Positions 10,218 to 22,519 of a stretch of DNA of 26,107 nt are shown piece by piece. The stretch comes from Smittium mucronatum (taxonomy: Eukaryota; Kickxellomycota; Harpellomycetes; Harpellales; Legeriomycetaceae): the NCBI GenBank assembly GCA_001953115.1, contig LSSL01007672.1, positions 1 to 26,107 on the forward strand, in the 5' to 3' direction. The position numbers and the translations under genes are program-made. The notes below the pieces were generated by a model. That model was given only the letters and a program-made list of their open reading frames with translations. It had not been told where the DNA came from and did no database searches. Numbering within the stretch: position 1 is the first letter of the stretch; every line of letters begins with the position of its first letter.

Positions 10218-10337
10218 ATGTTTATAATTGATGATGTGCATTTTTTTAGCAGTGATAAATATTTTTATTTTGAACATGATGCGATTGATGTAATGAATAT
10301 TCGTGGCGAGAGTTATATCGGTTCTTGTAGTTTTTGA
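10218..10337 (+). pseudogene. Possible small ORF or gene fragment, 39 residues
   Basis: An ATG-initiated frame of 39 codons starts MFIIDDVHFFSSDKYF and ends ESYIGSCSF before TGA. Its acidic and aromatic mixture and low Lys/Asn content differ from surrounding translations. No family is recognised and no continuation is seen on either side. It may be a fragment of an older gene or chance. Confidence 0.2.
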
Positions 10338-12467
10338 ATTCTAGCATGAATGTATATGGTAAATTAAATCAAGGTACTATTATTATTTAGAAATCAGATA
10401 ATAAATAGTTTTATAGATCTAGCTAAATATCTTTTAAAGATTCGCTTAATTTCAGGTCCATTTTTACTAGTCCGACTCTACAAACCATAAAAAAATCCAT
10501 ATTTTTAATTTGAATATATCATGAGAAAAAAAAAGTCTCAAATATTTATAGCATCTTTAATCCTTATCTTTTATTAAATTTAAAATTTCTAACTCTTTAT
10601 AAACTTCTTAATATATTCCTTTTTTAGATATTTGGTTTATTCTTCATTCATTGATTTTCAACCATTGCTTATCCATATCTTTTTGTTTTCTGAAAATTTT
10701 TTACTATAGCCGCCTCTTAATTTTTAAAAAATGCAATAAATATAAAAAATAAAATAAACGGACCAATATTTGGGGAAAATGTGTTTATTTTTAGTTATTA
10801 ATCAACAAAATAAATTTATTTTATAATTATACAAGTAATTTAAATTTTAAATGAAGCATTCTATTTTGATGTGTTAAGGTTATAGTGAATTAAAATTCTC
10901 TATCCTTGATGAATTATTATGAATGGGGTTTTATTAAATAATAGCTCTTTAAATTGTTTAATAGAAGAATTTTAACAAAGCTTTTTGTTTTTTTTTTTTT
11001 GGTTAACTGGGGTATTGAATGTTGAGTTTCATTTCTTATTTTATTATATCTTTCACTATAAATAGTAGGAAATTGGCGAATAATTTTCAATTTATTAGAT
11101 ATAAAATAATTCATATATTTAAACCAAAATACAAAATCGCGAATTCAGATAATTAAGTTTAAAAGCAGAAATATTTTTTAGCATTTATATGGCCGGATAA
11201 TAAAAAAGACCCCATTAAAATAGTCACCATAATCGGTTAATTTCATAAAGTGTTGAATTTAAAATCTTTATTTAGCATTTACAACTTTAATTCATCTTTT
11301 CAACTCAAACACCTTAAAAAAAAGGATATTTTTACTCGTATTTATCAAAATTTTATCATCATAAAATAATGATACTTAATAAAAGTAATAGTTACAAGAA
11401 AAGTGCATATACCTCTATTAAAAAAATGGTGCGGAAAGATATCTATAGAAGCTAATACTAAATAAAAATTAATAAACGAATCATTTCAGTTTAGTTTTAT
11501 TTTATTCAAGAGAGTACAAAGCAAGAAAAGGATCAAATATTTAGAAAATATGGAAATTCAATTGTAGATTTGTATCTATAATTATTTTATTTGATAAAAT
11601 ATTTAATAGTTAATTGATATAAATATTGAAAGCCATCCTTATTTCAAAATTAATTTAGCTCTTCTAGTGTTAATGGTATATAGATTATTTTCGTTTTATT
11701 TTCAATGCAGTCATTAGACAAGAAATTATTTTGTATTCTTGATTAAATAAATAATTATGACCAATTGTGATAGCCAATATCAAAAAACTAGATTAAGGCA
11801 AGAAATTAATCCCAAAAATGGTTAATTTGATAAAATGATACTATTTATCTTCAGTTTTTTTGGATATAATTCTAAATGCGATTTATTTTTAATATAAAAA
11901 ATAGGGATTTTTATTAATCAGGCGTGATTTAAATAAAAAAAAGCCCAATAAGAAATTTATAAAGTTATTTAGAAATAGCTTTTTTTAACTCTTTTTTAAT
12001 GGGCATATTGGGGATTCGAATGTTTACAAAATTATCAGAGCAATAAACTAATATATTTGGAATTTTTATTTTAGAATGTGAAACTAGCTAATCAGTCTAA
12101 AATTAGACAATAACTCGAACAAAATTTTTTTTAGAGTTAATAAGATAATCGTGAATTTTTTTTAAAAAAATCTATGGGGTTTATCTTTACAGGTACACAG
12201 TTACGAAGAAATATCTCTATTAGCTAAAATACACTTCAACTGTTAAAATATATTTGAATTTGAATAATTCTATCTGGGTTGAAATAACTAGATATATTCA
12301 CCCATTATATTATTAAAAATTAATTTCAAACATCAAAATTCAGAGCTACAGATCCCTTTTCATCTAATTTATAGAAAATAATTTAAACGAAATAACAAAA
12401 ACCGGTATTTTTTGAATAAAAAGTAATTATTCCGGCTACCAACGCAATTGGACTCTGCAGATGGGAA

Positions 12468-12496
12468 AATAATAATAATAATAATAATAGTAATAA
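12468..12496. repeat. (AAT)n microsatellite
   Basis: About nine to ten AAT units with one interruption (AATAGTAAT) near the right end. A similar tract of about six units occurs at 22029-22046. Confidence 0.85.
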
Positions 12497-12658
12497 GCCA
12501 ATAAAATGAAAATTGAATAGAAATTGGAGAGGTGCAATCATAATTATTAAAAACAATGATTTTTTTACCGAATAGCAAAAATTTTAAAAACGATTTCCAG
12601 ATAAGGCTTTGAAAACTATTTATACACAAAGAAAATATTTATAGGTTCTAACCATTAA

Positions 12659-15268
12659 CCTTTCCAGAAAGAAAAATCATACATGTAACGAAATAAATCA
12701 TTTTGAGTAATTCAATAAACTTGATTATTTTGGTGATTTCACAGTTAGAATCACATTTTGGTCGCATTTGTCTAATCAAAATTTTATAAAGATTAAACAT
12801 ATAAGATAAAAGTGGTGTTGTAATTCGTATATTTGAACTGATAAAATGATAAATGATTTAAAAATAAACTATTAGTAATATAAAATTTTTAAATAGTCTA
12901 ATTTATAGATATATTTTAACTACAAAATTTATATTCTCTCTCCTAACTGTGTAAAATTATGAAAAAAGATATAAAAAAACCATCTAAGTTTTAAATAATA
13001 ATGAGGAATTATACGGATTTAAAAGTCATAATAGATGCCGTTGAAATGAGTGATTATTTATAAGTTTTGGATAACAAAGAAACCGAAGATTTTTTTTGTG
13101 ATTATTAGCGTGATATTGAGTATGAATAGGAATACCTGGAGTTATAAAATATATTAATCCCGTTAGGATTTGGGGTTGACTTGAGTGATGTCAAAAATAT
13201 ATATTGCGGGAAGGGTTTGACCGAGTTGTTACCTAGATTAAAGAAGAATGAGAGAGTGAACTCAAAAATCATAATTAAGGGGAAATTAAAAAAAAATTCT
13301 TTGAGAAATTCATATTGGAGATCCGATAGATACTTTTAATATTTTTTGATGAAAAAATTATTAAAATTATAGTCAAATTTACCAATCCAATGGAAAAAAA
13401 AGAGCGGATAATTACAAAAAATTGGATATAGTAGATATTAAAGCTTGTATAAGACTATTAACAATGATTGGTGTTTTTAAAGACTCGAAACTGGATACAT
13501 CTAAATAATGGTCAATTTTTTATGGCCACCTGGCCTCTAGAGATACGATGGGAAAGACCATATTTTACCGAACTTCTCGTAATTTAATGTTTGAAGATAA
13601 AAAGACAATAATATAAAAGGTAGTTAAAGATAAACTAACTCCTATAGGAGAGCTGTGCAGTATTTTAAATTTAAATATTAGAAAGTACTATACCTCTGGA
13701 AATATTATAACTTTTGATGAAAACTTGGTATCATTCAGAGGTAAACGTAGTTTTAATCTATTTATACTGGAAAAGCCTGAAAAATATGGTACGAAGGTAT
13801 TTTGGATATGTAATATTGAGTTTAGCTACTTCAGAAATATTATTCCATATTTGGGAAAAGAAGAGGAAGGTTTAGCTCCTTTTTTTAGAAAAAATATCTT
13901 AGAGAGGTTGATATAGCAATATTGTAGCTCTAAAAAAATAAGACAATTTGAACCTTTTTTACAATTACGATCCAAAAAAATCTTATCATCTAGAGTCTTT
14001 AAAACGTTTGGAAAATTAAGGTAAAAATAAAAAAAGAATATGTACTCAAAGAGCTCATTAAATCTAAAATAAATCTAGTTAAATCCATTATTTTTGGATT
14101 CGGAAAGATTAAAACACCAATTTCATACATTCTAAAGCTTAAAAGAGCCGTAATTTTGTTTTTAACTAGTAATTTGACAATTAAATTTATTCAGACCATA
14201 AAAAAAGCTCGAAATAAATATAAATTATTAAATTATAAAGAAGGGTGCTTATAATTTAGATATATTGGCAATGGGATATAAAACTAGATAAAGGAAAAAT
14301 AGATACCCAGTAGAAAATTTCCGGGATCAATCGATTTTTGTAGTGAAGCTGCTTATTATTATTTTTTGGAGAAATCTATACCATAATTAGAAAGTTATAA
14401 GAAGTACTAAAAAAATTAAAATCTTTTTCTTTACAGTTAATTATCGATGATAAACCAAAAAATAAACAGAAGATCAAAATTGCTTCCGAAAACAAGTTAT
14501 GGAGTCAAAAAGCATTTTTTTAAACAAAGGCGAGAAAAGATTCAAGAAAGAGGAGCGTCAAGTACCTTTTAATAAATTCTATAATACCCTCTCAATCATG
14601 TGAAATTTGTGAAAAAAATATTTGTGTGAAAAATTCTTTCAAAAGAATTTGCTGTCAAGAGTGCAGTCAAAATAATTTAAAAAAAACGGGAAATTTTTTT
14701 TAAAATTTTTAATTTAAATACCTACAAAAATTAAATAAATGAGTGAACTATGTTTAAATTTTTTTATTCCAATTATTTTTGTGTTTTTCAACGGGGTTCA
14801 TTTTTATAGTACCTGAGTTTTTAATAATGGATTAAAAACACAACCGAGACCATAAAGTAAAGTTAATATTTTTTTTGAGGAATTTATTTAATAATATTAG
14901 ACCTAATTGATAAATAAAAAAAAGATTTTCATGGACTTGAAATTATTTTTTAAGTTTATCAGAAAAATAATTACTTCTGAGATGAATGAGTTCTTTTTTT
15001 TTTTCATACAATCATTTATTACGGAAAATATTTTTTATAAATGGCCAAGTGATTCAAAATGACTTTCTTGGTCATATATGGAATTTTTTTCTCGAAAACC
15101 AGTAGCCACTTGCTAGGCATATTTTTTCCCCAAATATTCAATGCATTTTTATTTATATATATAAAATTGATGAGATCGTAAAATTTGAAAGATATCTATT
15201 ATTTATTGAAATTTTAAATCAAGAAAGATGTTTTAAATGATTCTAAATGATCTATTATAAGGATAAGG
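12659..15268 (+). mobile_element. Possible extent of a piggyBac-type element
   Basis: The piggyBac transposase remnant at 13001-14680 is flanked by TTAA-CCTT at 12655-12662 and, inverted, AAGG-TTAA at 15265-15272. TTAA target duplications and CC-starting ends are the rule for piggyBac. The implied length of 2.6 kb is normal for the family. However, the inverted match covers only CCTT before diverging, and TTAA is common in this DNA, so the boundaries are tentative. Confidence 0.35.
13001..14680 (+). pseudogene. Broken piggyBac-type transposase
   Basis: An ATG at 13001 opens a frame with stops at several codons. Protein-like sequence then continues in shifting frames for about 1.7 kb. At 13585-13915 the family signature is clear: LTPIGELCSILNLN, then ITFDENLVSFRGKRSF, then KPEKYGTKVFWIC. 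This matches the piggyBac core (kl.P..., DE.MvpFrGr, kP.KyG.K.w), and the Asp of FDEN is the first catalytic Asp. A catalytic second Asp block could not be read. At 14593-14670 a Cys-rich tail SCEICEKNICV...ICCQECSQ matches the C-terminal zinc-binding region typical of the family. Total span fits a ~550-residue transposase. Nonsense codons and frameshifts show that it is dead. The family call is firm from the core plus Cys tail. Confidence 0.85.
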
Positions 15269-16450
15269 TTAAGGAGCATTAGGTGTTTCTGAATATTATT
15301 CTACACTCTTTCTAAGCCAAATTCAAAAAAATTGCGTATTATTTGAACAAAAATAGATTTAATTTGGAAATTGTGCGTCTAATTAAAAAAATGCGATAAT
15401 TATTTAGGGAAAAATAAAAGATAATTCCTGGAAGTACGTCCTATTAAAAAAAAATCGCAAAAGAATTTGGAAAAGATTAACCAATCACAAAAAAACCAAA
15501 TCTGGTTTGGGAAAACATAATTTTAACGCAAAATGTCTAATTAAATGACAAATAACACTTTTTTGATTTTTTGCATTGTAATTTTGAGAACTAAATTCTT
15601 AAAATTGAAACAAATGAGAATCAAATTTTAAATAAACTGAATTTTTAAAGATTATCTGCTCACTTTAAAACCTTATATATATAATTTATTCACTAGGAGT
15701 TTTTTTTTTAATTTTTTTTTTAATTCTTCTAATATAAGTCTAAAATTTATGTACAAAAAAGGCTCTGAAAATTCGTAGTATTAATATTTTTTTTATTGAT
15801 CCAATACTCAAAATTCCTCTTATGAAATTTATGAAGAAATTATAATATAGAAAAAAATTTGTAATAGGAATATATTTTTCGTGCTCCGATAAATATTATA
15901 ACAATTATTAAGTATTAAAAAAAGGGTTTCTTTTCATTTAACTTTTTCAACGTTGTTTTTATACAAATTTTCATCAAAGAAATAAATAATATCACATCAG
16001 AATCGAAATCTAGAGGTAAATACAAAAAAAACTCTCGCAATCGGTAAGATAAGCAATAATTGATTCTTTTATAAGCTGTGATGGATATTATGACTTAATT
16101 AGCGCCAATGAAGTACCGATATCAACTGAATATGGATAGATAATGTCCCAAAAAAAAAATCCAAAAGCAGGGGACTCAACTGAGCCTATTTGAACAATTT
16201 AGATGAAGAGCACTCAAATTTTTTTATAATGAAAATAAAGTAAAATAAAAAATATTCTCTTAAAGAAATTTCGAAATTCTTATACAAAGAATAAAATCAA
16301 TTATATTGTCCTCGGAAATTAAGTAAAAACTTGAAACTTAGAACTTTTACAAAAAAACACATATTGAGTCAAATAAAGTAAATTGATCTATCCTAAAAAA
16401 AAAAGAAGAAATTACGTAATAAATTTCTGGAACTATCTGGTACAGATAAC
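14700..16450. other. A+T-rich stretch without a supported gene
   Basis: Long T and A runs, for example two T tracts at about 15700-15722, and no usable frame. Short coding-like pieces at 16070-16260 (CDGYYDLISANEVPISTEYG) may be the decayed N-terminal part of the DD34E transposase whose core lies just downstream, but this is not shown. Confidence 0.4.
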
Positions 16451-16479
16451 TCAAGTTTTTTACAGAAAAAATCAATTTA

Positions 16480-16865
16480 AAATTATTAATAATAAGGAAT
16501 AGATTCATATTAAAAAGGGTTCATTTTTCCATAATAAAGCTACCTAAAACCTGAGGAGCGGATTATACTGATAACAGGGCTGTATAATTCGGTATTTATA
16601 AACTTCAAAATTGAAATAGATAGCCATAAGTAATATTGTCGTAACGAATGGAGTATATATCCAATAATAGAAGTATTAAACTATGGCTTATACCAACCAA
16701 GATTATTAATCGCTTCTGACAGTGCTAGATGCCGTTTTAAAAAACTCTCAATTTTTTAGGAAACTTTCTCTTAGTTAAGATTCTTTATTTAAGCCCCAAA
16801 TAGAATACACTGAATTAGATAGAAAACGCATATTTCTTGATAAAGTCGTATATTTAAAAATATGT
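16480..16865 (+). pseudogene. Second DD34E (Tc1/IS630-like) transposase remnant
   Basis: Plus-strand frames give consecutive Tc1/IS630 landmarks. GADYTDNRAV near 16555-16590 corresponds to the GRAYKGNRAV-type block. ITGLYNSVFINFKIEI follows. LLIASDSARCRF near 16703-16738 is the second catalytic Asp block (D codon 16718-16720), where the family has DNARCH. The terminal block, with in-frame stops, is SPK-NTLN-IENAYFLIKSYI near 16792-16848 (Glu codon 16822-16824). Asp to Glu spans about 34 residues if one single-base indel is allowed, so DD34E spacing fits. Wording differs from the transposase at 800-1735, so this is another lineage. The first catalytic Asp and the terminal repeats were not located. 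It is inactive. Confidence 0.68.
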
Positions 16866-16899
16866 TCGATAACTTAAAAATGATCAAAAAGGAGACCCA

Positions 16900-19170
16900 A
16901 ATCAGGAATTTACACAGGTATAGTGGATAAAAAGTCATATAGAGATAGCTGAAAACTAGCCCTATAGCAAGGTTTACCTTAAATATACCAGATTTTCATA
17001 ACGTACATGCAGAAATTTTTTTCGTCCCAATAATATGCGATGGCACGAAATTCAGATCTTTTGAATCTTATTTTAGTATCACAATTCCATTTTATTAATA
17101 AACTGGGGTTAATTTTTTTTCTATTCAAATTTTTTTATTTGCTATTGGTCGGTATTTTTTAAATTTTTTCTCACTTTTATTTTAATAGGGTGTATTTAAA
17201 CTAATTATCGTTTATTTTTCATTAAATCATTCTCACCTTACTTTTAATTGGACTCGTTTTTTCCAATTAGAATCCATTTTATTTCCGAATAATATTTACT
17301 TTTTTCAATTTCGGCTTATAGAAGGTTATAAAATCTTAAGACCAATATATTAAGTTTATAAAAACAAATGATTATATTGAACATAATCATTTATAAATAT
17401 TTTACAATAAAGGTTTAAATGCTAAAATTCATCAATTAAAAATCCAAAGTATAAAAAAAATCGGGGTTTTTTTACTATATTACCCTTATAATTCTTAAAT
17501 AAACTCAAAAAAAACTTCAAAGTATTAAATGGAACAAATACGAGACTTAGAGTTGCTATATGAAAAAAACATGAAATATTTATGAAAATATATTACTTAA
17601 TCCTTCGATGATTTTAAATTATCTCAATATTATTTTAGCTTTAACATTAAAAATAGAGTGTGAAACTCAAACTAAAATACAAATTATATAGAATTGTAAA
17701 TACAAAGAAAAAATAATTTTTATTTCTCAGAAGACTCCAAGAAAAGTCTAAATAGGAAAAAAATCTTATTAAAAACAAAATTTGCTATGTTTATATGAAA
17801 AAAGAAGAGAAAAAGACTTTTAATTAATAAATAAATAGCCGAAAGTAAAGAAATAAAAGTTTTTAATTAAAGAAATTGTTCTTAAATAAGCTATATAAAA
17901 AAAAATCTAGTCCTAATGAAAAAGTTAAAATTACTGAATTATTCAAGATTTTATCAAATATACTCGCAATTTAGTAGTATATATCTAAAAAAAGCTTCCT
18001 ATTTATTTTCTCAATATTCGCAAAAGGGAAAAACATTTTGAAAGAAAATTTTGCTAAAATTTTACATATTGGGTAACTTAACGATATGTAAATGAATTTG
18101 TACATTTACAAAATTTACAGTGTAAATAATATTTAATATTAATTATTTTTTTGTTTATTTTTTTGGTATTTCGGAGATTATTTTATTGATAAGATACTTC
18201 ACTTGTGTTTGTTTATATTCCCCATTTTGTTTGTATAGATTATTAGTCTGAAATTTATTATTTTTAACTCAAAATACTATATTATTTCGGTCTAATTAGA
18301 TTCAAATAAATGGTTGAAAGATTATTAAAACTGGAATATTACATACGAGATCCATTATCTTCTTCAAATAACTGAAATTTGACACCCAAAACTAAAACCT
18401 GACATTCAAATCATTTTTAATCACAAAAATTAAAAAAAAATTATTGGCCTAAACTTTTATATTTATAAATTTACATTTTTGCGACAAGTTTACTCAATTG
18501 GATCGATTGATAACAATTTAATTGGAATTTTAATTAATTTTTGAATTTTCCTCAGAATAAGTATCACTAAATTTATATCGATAAAATTTGACCTTGAATA
18601 TAAATTCTTTAAATAAAACATATTTACATCGTTTTACCAATTCGAAATTAAGAAATATCTACAACAAATAGTTTAAATTATCATTTTAAAATTTTTTGCT
18701 CTTATTTTTAATAAGGATGATTTTAGACTGAAGAGAAACAAAATGTTCCTTCGTTATTGATATCGAGGTGACAAAAAACACAATTTTAAAGAATAATTAG
18801 TTTTGCACTACTATTAATACAAATAAAATCAAGAATTGTTGTTATTCTCAAAATAAAACAGAACATTTCCTTAATAACAAAGAATTTAGAACATAATATG
18901 CAACGAAACACGATATCTCATGCGAAATATCCGAATATATCTTTCTATTTCTAAAAAAATACAAAAATTTTACGATATTATATCTAAAAAGCCATAATAG
19001 CCATGAATAATCCAAGATTAATAGGTTCGGTGTTACCTAAAAAAAATATATAATCGATCATAAGCAGAACTAATAATAAAAAACAAGAAAAAGCTCTCTA
19101 CTTTAAAAGAGTTAAAAAAACATTACGAAGAAAACTCTCGCGATAAGAGAATATATAAGCTCAGAGATTA
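16900..19170. other. A+T-rich stretch without a supported gene
   Basis: No frame or RNA gene could be supported. Short broken coding-like pieces occur at about 16960-17100 (NVHAEIFFVPIICDGTKF) with no recognised family. A small perfect inverted repeat lies at 18087-18110. Confidence 0.4.
18087..18110. repeat. Short perfect inverted repeat (hairpin-capable)
   Basis: TGTAAATG and CATTTACA flank an 8-base spacer AATTTGTA. In DNA of this composition such a short palindrome may well be chance, and no gene nearby gives it a role. Confidence 0.4.
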
Positions 19171-19171
19171 A

Positions 19172-19295
19172 ACAAATATAAAATCAATATACTGCATAAA
19201 AATATGTAAATTGATACAAAATTTAAAAATTGATACAAATCCAGTACATAGGTGGGTTTTTTCTGTAAGCAATTATGTAAATTAATGCAAAACCG
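19172..19295 (+). repeat. MULE terminal inverted repeat, left
   Basis: This pairs in inverted orientation with 22113-22226. The clearest core is 19226-19262, with AATTGATACAAATCCAGTA then ATAGGTGGGTTTTT. Flanking matches include ATATACTGCATAAAAA against GTATATTCCATAAAAA, and GTAAATTAAT. A duplicated ATTGATACAAA at 19210-19237 lengthens this side. Confidence 0.75.
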
Positions 19296-20151
19296 AAATG
19301 ATTTTATCTTTGATTGTTTAGATTAAATTTAAAGGTAAAATTTATTTACTCTTTGAAGGAAATTTTAACGACTCCTAAAAATACATAATTACAAAATGGT
19401 GATCCTATACTTAACTAAAGCTTAAGATCTCTATAGTTTTTTTTTAAAAAAAATTCAATACTTTAGAACCAAGATAATGAGATTGTTTTAACTTTTTATA
19501 GTTAGAAAAATATTGCATAAATATTCAAATTCTAAACCTCTCTTAGCTTTAAATTTTTTTTGGCGATTTAATAATTTGGGGATTTTTTTAAAAAAGTAAG
19601 ATGTTTAAATTAGAATTTTTATAATTTTGGATCACTTTATAGCCACCTGACAAAATTATATTTAACTGGTTATTAATAATCAAATCTTTTACGAAAAAAA
19701 GTGACTTTGCATCATTGTAAGTATATAAATCTATTAACTATAAATTTTTATATTTTATAATATTTACTGACTTTATTTTATAAAAAAAATTGAATTACTT
19801 TTTATAGATGAGTAGAATATATTTCAAAAAGATATATCGATAAATAAGAGACGCTTTAATATTTTATTATAAAGTGTAGACCAATCCGTCAAAAAAATAA
19901 TTTTTTTTTGAGCTAATGATCAGGGAATGATTATAAATCCATATAAAAATAGTTCATCTTAACTTATTAAATATATATATAATATCTTAGGAAACTACAA
20001 AACAAAGGATCAGTTTTATTAGAATTATGAATAAAAAATTTTAATATTACTTCTTTAAACGCATTTTTTTCCTGAATCAATTTCGATGGCTTTTCAGTTG
20101 TTAGAAAATAAGTTTTATTTAGAAATAATTTAAATTAAAAAAAATTGAATA

Positions 20152-21900
20152 TCAAGGATGAGCTTTTGGATGCTTTTTTGGATGCTTTTTTGGTATTTTT
20201 TTTGGTCTGCCCCTCGGTTTTTTTTTTTGAAAGCAAGGTATCGTTTATTATACTCGAATTTCCTACATTTTTCAAATAATGGTATATGTGATGGCATTTC
20301 TTATGCTTAAGAAAGTTATACAGTTGCATATAACATCATTCCATGAATTTATTTCATTCATAAAATTGATTAAAGAGTATCCTGTACGTAATTTTCTGTA
20401 CCCCTTTAAGCTAATTTAATTACCTGATGTATTTTTTTGCTTAATTAAAGCAATATCTCCGTTCGATTTTACTGTTTTTGAAACCAAAAAATATTTTTAT
20501 TCGATGTTTTTTTCCAAAACTCTAAAAGATGAGTTTTCATCGGCATTAATGAATCCGCTTTTATCATAATTGGGAGCATCAAATTCTGGTGTTTTTTCTG
20601 AGAATAAATCACGCACAACAAGTTTGCACATATCTACGAACGATATTATATCCATTCTTTTCCAATTTGAATACGATTTTTTTAGGGTTAGATTGAACCT
20701 TTTCAAACAGTTTTTGGTACTGGTCTATAAATATTGCTTCCCTAGAACCATGATCTGTTGGAATTAATATTTTTCTTAACAAAATAATCGAAAATTTGGT
20801 CTGCTTCTATGTTATTAGATATTTTTGAAATTAATAAATCTAAGATATTTTGGGATTTTTCTTTCATTTCTTGACAGTCGCAAAAATGATATATCTGCCA
20901 AAATTTCATTTTTTAACCCTGAATCGATATATTTTAGGTTTTTTTCTATGTTTTTACAAAAGTGGGCTCAGCAATGCACACGAATGTAATTTGGATAAAA
21001 AATTTCAACGGCGCTGGCTATAGAAGGTGAAGAATCTCCTATAAAATAGGTTGGGTTTGAGAATACACCAATTTTTTCTGCCTCTTTCTTCAAATATTTT
21101 AGAGCCCATGAATAAGTATCTGAAGATTCGTCGGACACAAAATAGATTCCAGTCAAAATAAAAGTTAAATTAGTGTCGCTTATGCCCACCACAATTACAG
21201 GGCTAATTAAGTAGATTAAACGATGTTTGGCATCTACTTGTACCATTTTAGAGAATTTCGTGAGACCTAATAGGTATTTAGAAGTCACCAAGATTTTTAT
21301 ATTATATATTCGATTGATTGATTTTTTAATAATGATTGCTTGTTAAATTTTTAATATACGGTGCTAACCTTTTTCAAAACTATAACTGCATATATACGCT
21401 TGATTAAAATCAGAAGCTTTTGAAGATTTGCTTCGAAAAATATATTATTTAATATTATTGGTTGTGAGCTCATTATTTTTTTTCTCCTATAATTCCCTAA
21501 TACACTATAAATTTTGCTATTGTTAATTTTTATATTCTTTGAAAGAAGGCCCTGCTTTATTCCTCAAGGTCTAATCGCTCCACTGGAATAAAGTTTTATT
21601 GTTAAACCTTTTAATTGGTTTCAGATGGCGAAATACCTCATTATAAATCGTGTTAGTAGGCTGTGTAAATCTTTTCTATTCCAAATTCATACTGTTCTGT
21701 TTTAGCTAACGCAGGAAATCCGAGATTTTTTTTTGTTTCTACAGCAGAAAATTGTCTGTAAAAATTTATTTAACCTTCTTCTTGTTAGTACTCTCCATCT
21801 TGGAACCTCATCACCTCTACAAATTTCCAAAGGATCGCTAACGGAAATCCAATTTATCTTCATTATGTATAAATTTAAAGATAAATTTTTCAAGAAAATT
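20152..21900 (-). pseudogene. Broken MULE transposase with SWIM zinc finger and AT-hook
   Basis: The core lies at 20968-21291. VQVDAKHRLIYL gives the first Asp block, SPVIVVGISD follows, and SDESSDTYSWALKYLKKEAE is the MULE hallmark. YFIGDSSPSIASAVEIFYPN gives the second Asp, and HC-stop-AH is the CxxH motif with its Trp codon apparently turned to TGA at 20968-20970. The frame continues with AHFCKNIEKN, shifts at about 20880, and reads on through SYSNWKRMDIISFVDMCKL (20497-20706). It reaches a SWIM-type zinc finger (VICNCITFL, then after a frameshift KHKKCHHIYHYL) at about 20280-20345. The tail KPRGRPKKIPKKHP is an AT-hook followed by HPKK repeats, ending at TGA 20152-20154. The N-terminal third (21300-21900) is too scrambled to place domains. 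The element is dead, but the family and domain order are clear. Confidence 0.88.
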
Positions 21901-22028
21901 TTATTAAGAGCAAAATATTATAAATTTTGTTTTTTTATATATTCTTGATGAAAAAAAATTCAATACCTATCTTTTTTTTTAATGTTTGCAGTTATTTTTT
22001 TTTAAAAAAAAACTCCAGTTGAAAACAG

Positions 22029-22046
22029 AATAATAATAATAATAAA
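22029..22046. repeat. (AAT)n microsatellite
   Basis: About six AAT units lie near the right end of the MULE, just inside its terminal repeat. Confidence 0.8.
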
Positions 22047-22112
22047 TGGTTTTTTTGTTATTTTTGATGTTAGATTTTTTAATTTTACGTGATATGAGCC
22101 AATTGTTTTTTC

Positions 22113-22226
22113 TTCATCAGAATTGTATTAATTTACTTAATCACTTACTACAAAAACCCACCTATTTACTGGATTTGTATCAATTTGTATACTTTTTTAT
22201 GGAATATACTAATTTTGTATTTTTTT
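22113..22226 (-). repeat. MULE terminal inverted repeat, right
   Basis: Reverse complement matches 19172-19295. On the plus strand it reads AAAAACCCACCTATTTACTG then GATTTGTATCAATTTGTATA. Similarity is lost toward 22230. Confidence 0.75.
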
Positions 22227-22519
22227 ATATTTAACCAAAATTGAAATATTCTAGTTTAAAAAAATGGATTTCAAGTTAGAATAAACACAATTACGCGTTC
22301 TTAAGTTATTTAGGCCCTGCTAATTCATCTTTTAATAGTATCACTCATCTATTCTATTTTCCAGCCCACCTATACAGATGATTATAATCTAAGTAATTAT
22401 AACGTTATATCTTAAGTTTTCAAATTCAAAAATAACTAAATATATCCTATCATTCATATCAGTTTTACCTATATCAGAGGGTAATCATACTAAAAAAAAT
22501 CATAAATGAAAACCCGATA

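Larger units (their letters stand above)
9500..12650. other. 3-kb A+T-rich stretch, essentially gene-free
   Basis: The only protein-like piece is the short frame at 10218-10337. A trinucleotide tract lies at 12468-12496. The longer minus-strand frames here (10917-11114 and 12369-12629) are rich in Ile, Phe and Lys, and the second translates the ATT microsatellite, so they are taken as chance. No transposon ends were paired in this region. Confidence 0.45.
19172..22226 (-). mobile_element. Mutator-like (MULE) DNA transposon, second copy
   Basis: A broken MULE transposase on the minus strand (20152-21900) is bracketed by inverted repeats at 19172-19295 and 22113-22226. The best-matching core is GATACAAATCCAGTA-ATAGGTGGGTTTTT. 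The left repeat carries a small internal duplication of ATTGATACAAA. The total of about 3.05 kb and long terminal repeats fit MULEs. The outermost base of each end and the target duplication (normally 8-11 bp) could not be fixed because similarity fades gradually. Confidence 0.75.

Noticed and set aside
10917..11114. 65-codon minus-strand frame
   Set aside because: Lys/Asn/Ile-dominated composition as expected from A+T-rich DNA; no recognisable motif.
11650..11700. tRNA-like A-box wording (CTAGTGTTAATGGTATATAG)
   Set aside because: No B-box, no cloverleaf could be folded by eye and no intact acceptor stem.
12186..12215. TACAGGTACACAGTTACG resembling an end of the CAGGTA family
   Set aside because: Match stops after CAGGTA and no partner end was found.
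12369..12629. 86-codon minus-strand frame
   Set aside because: It translates an AAT microsatellite into poly-Ile and is otherwise rich in Phe and Leu; no domain, no partner, likely chance.
20570..20767. 65-codon plus-strand frame
   Set aside because: Antisense shadow of the MULE transposase segment at 20497-20706.
21400..21530. Possible Merlin/IS1595-like fragment (RRKKIM...NNIFFEANLQKLLIL)
   Set aside because: Only one short resemblance, no cysteine motif and no downstream core; it sits inside the MULE.
21733..21948. 71-codon plus-strand frame
   Set aside because: Lies opposite the scrambled N-terminal part of the MULE gene; no family features.
22046..22234. 62-codon plus-strand frame that looks like membrane protein
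   Set aside because: Phe/Leu-rich because the DNA is T-rich, and it overlaps the MULE terminal repeat.
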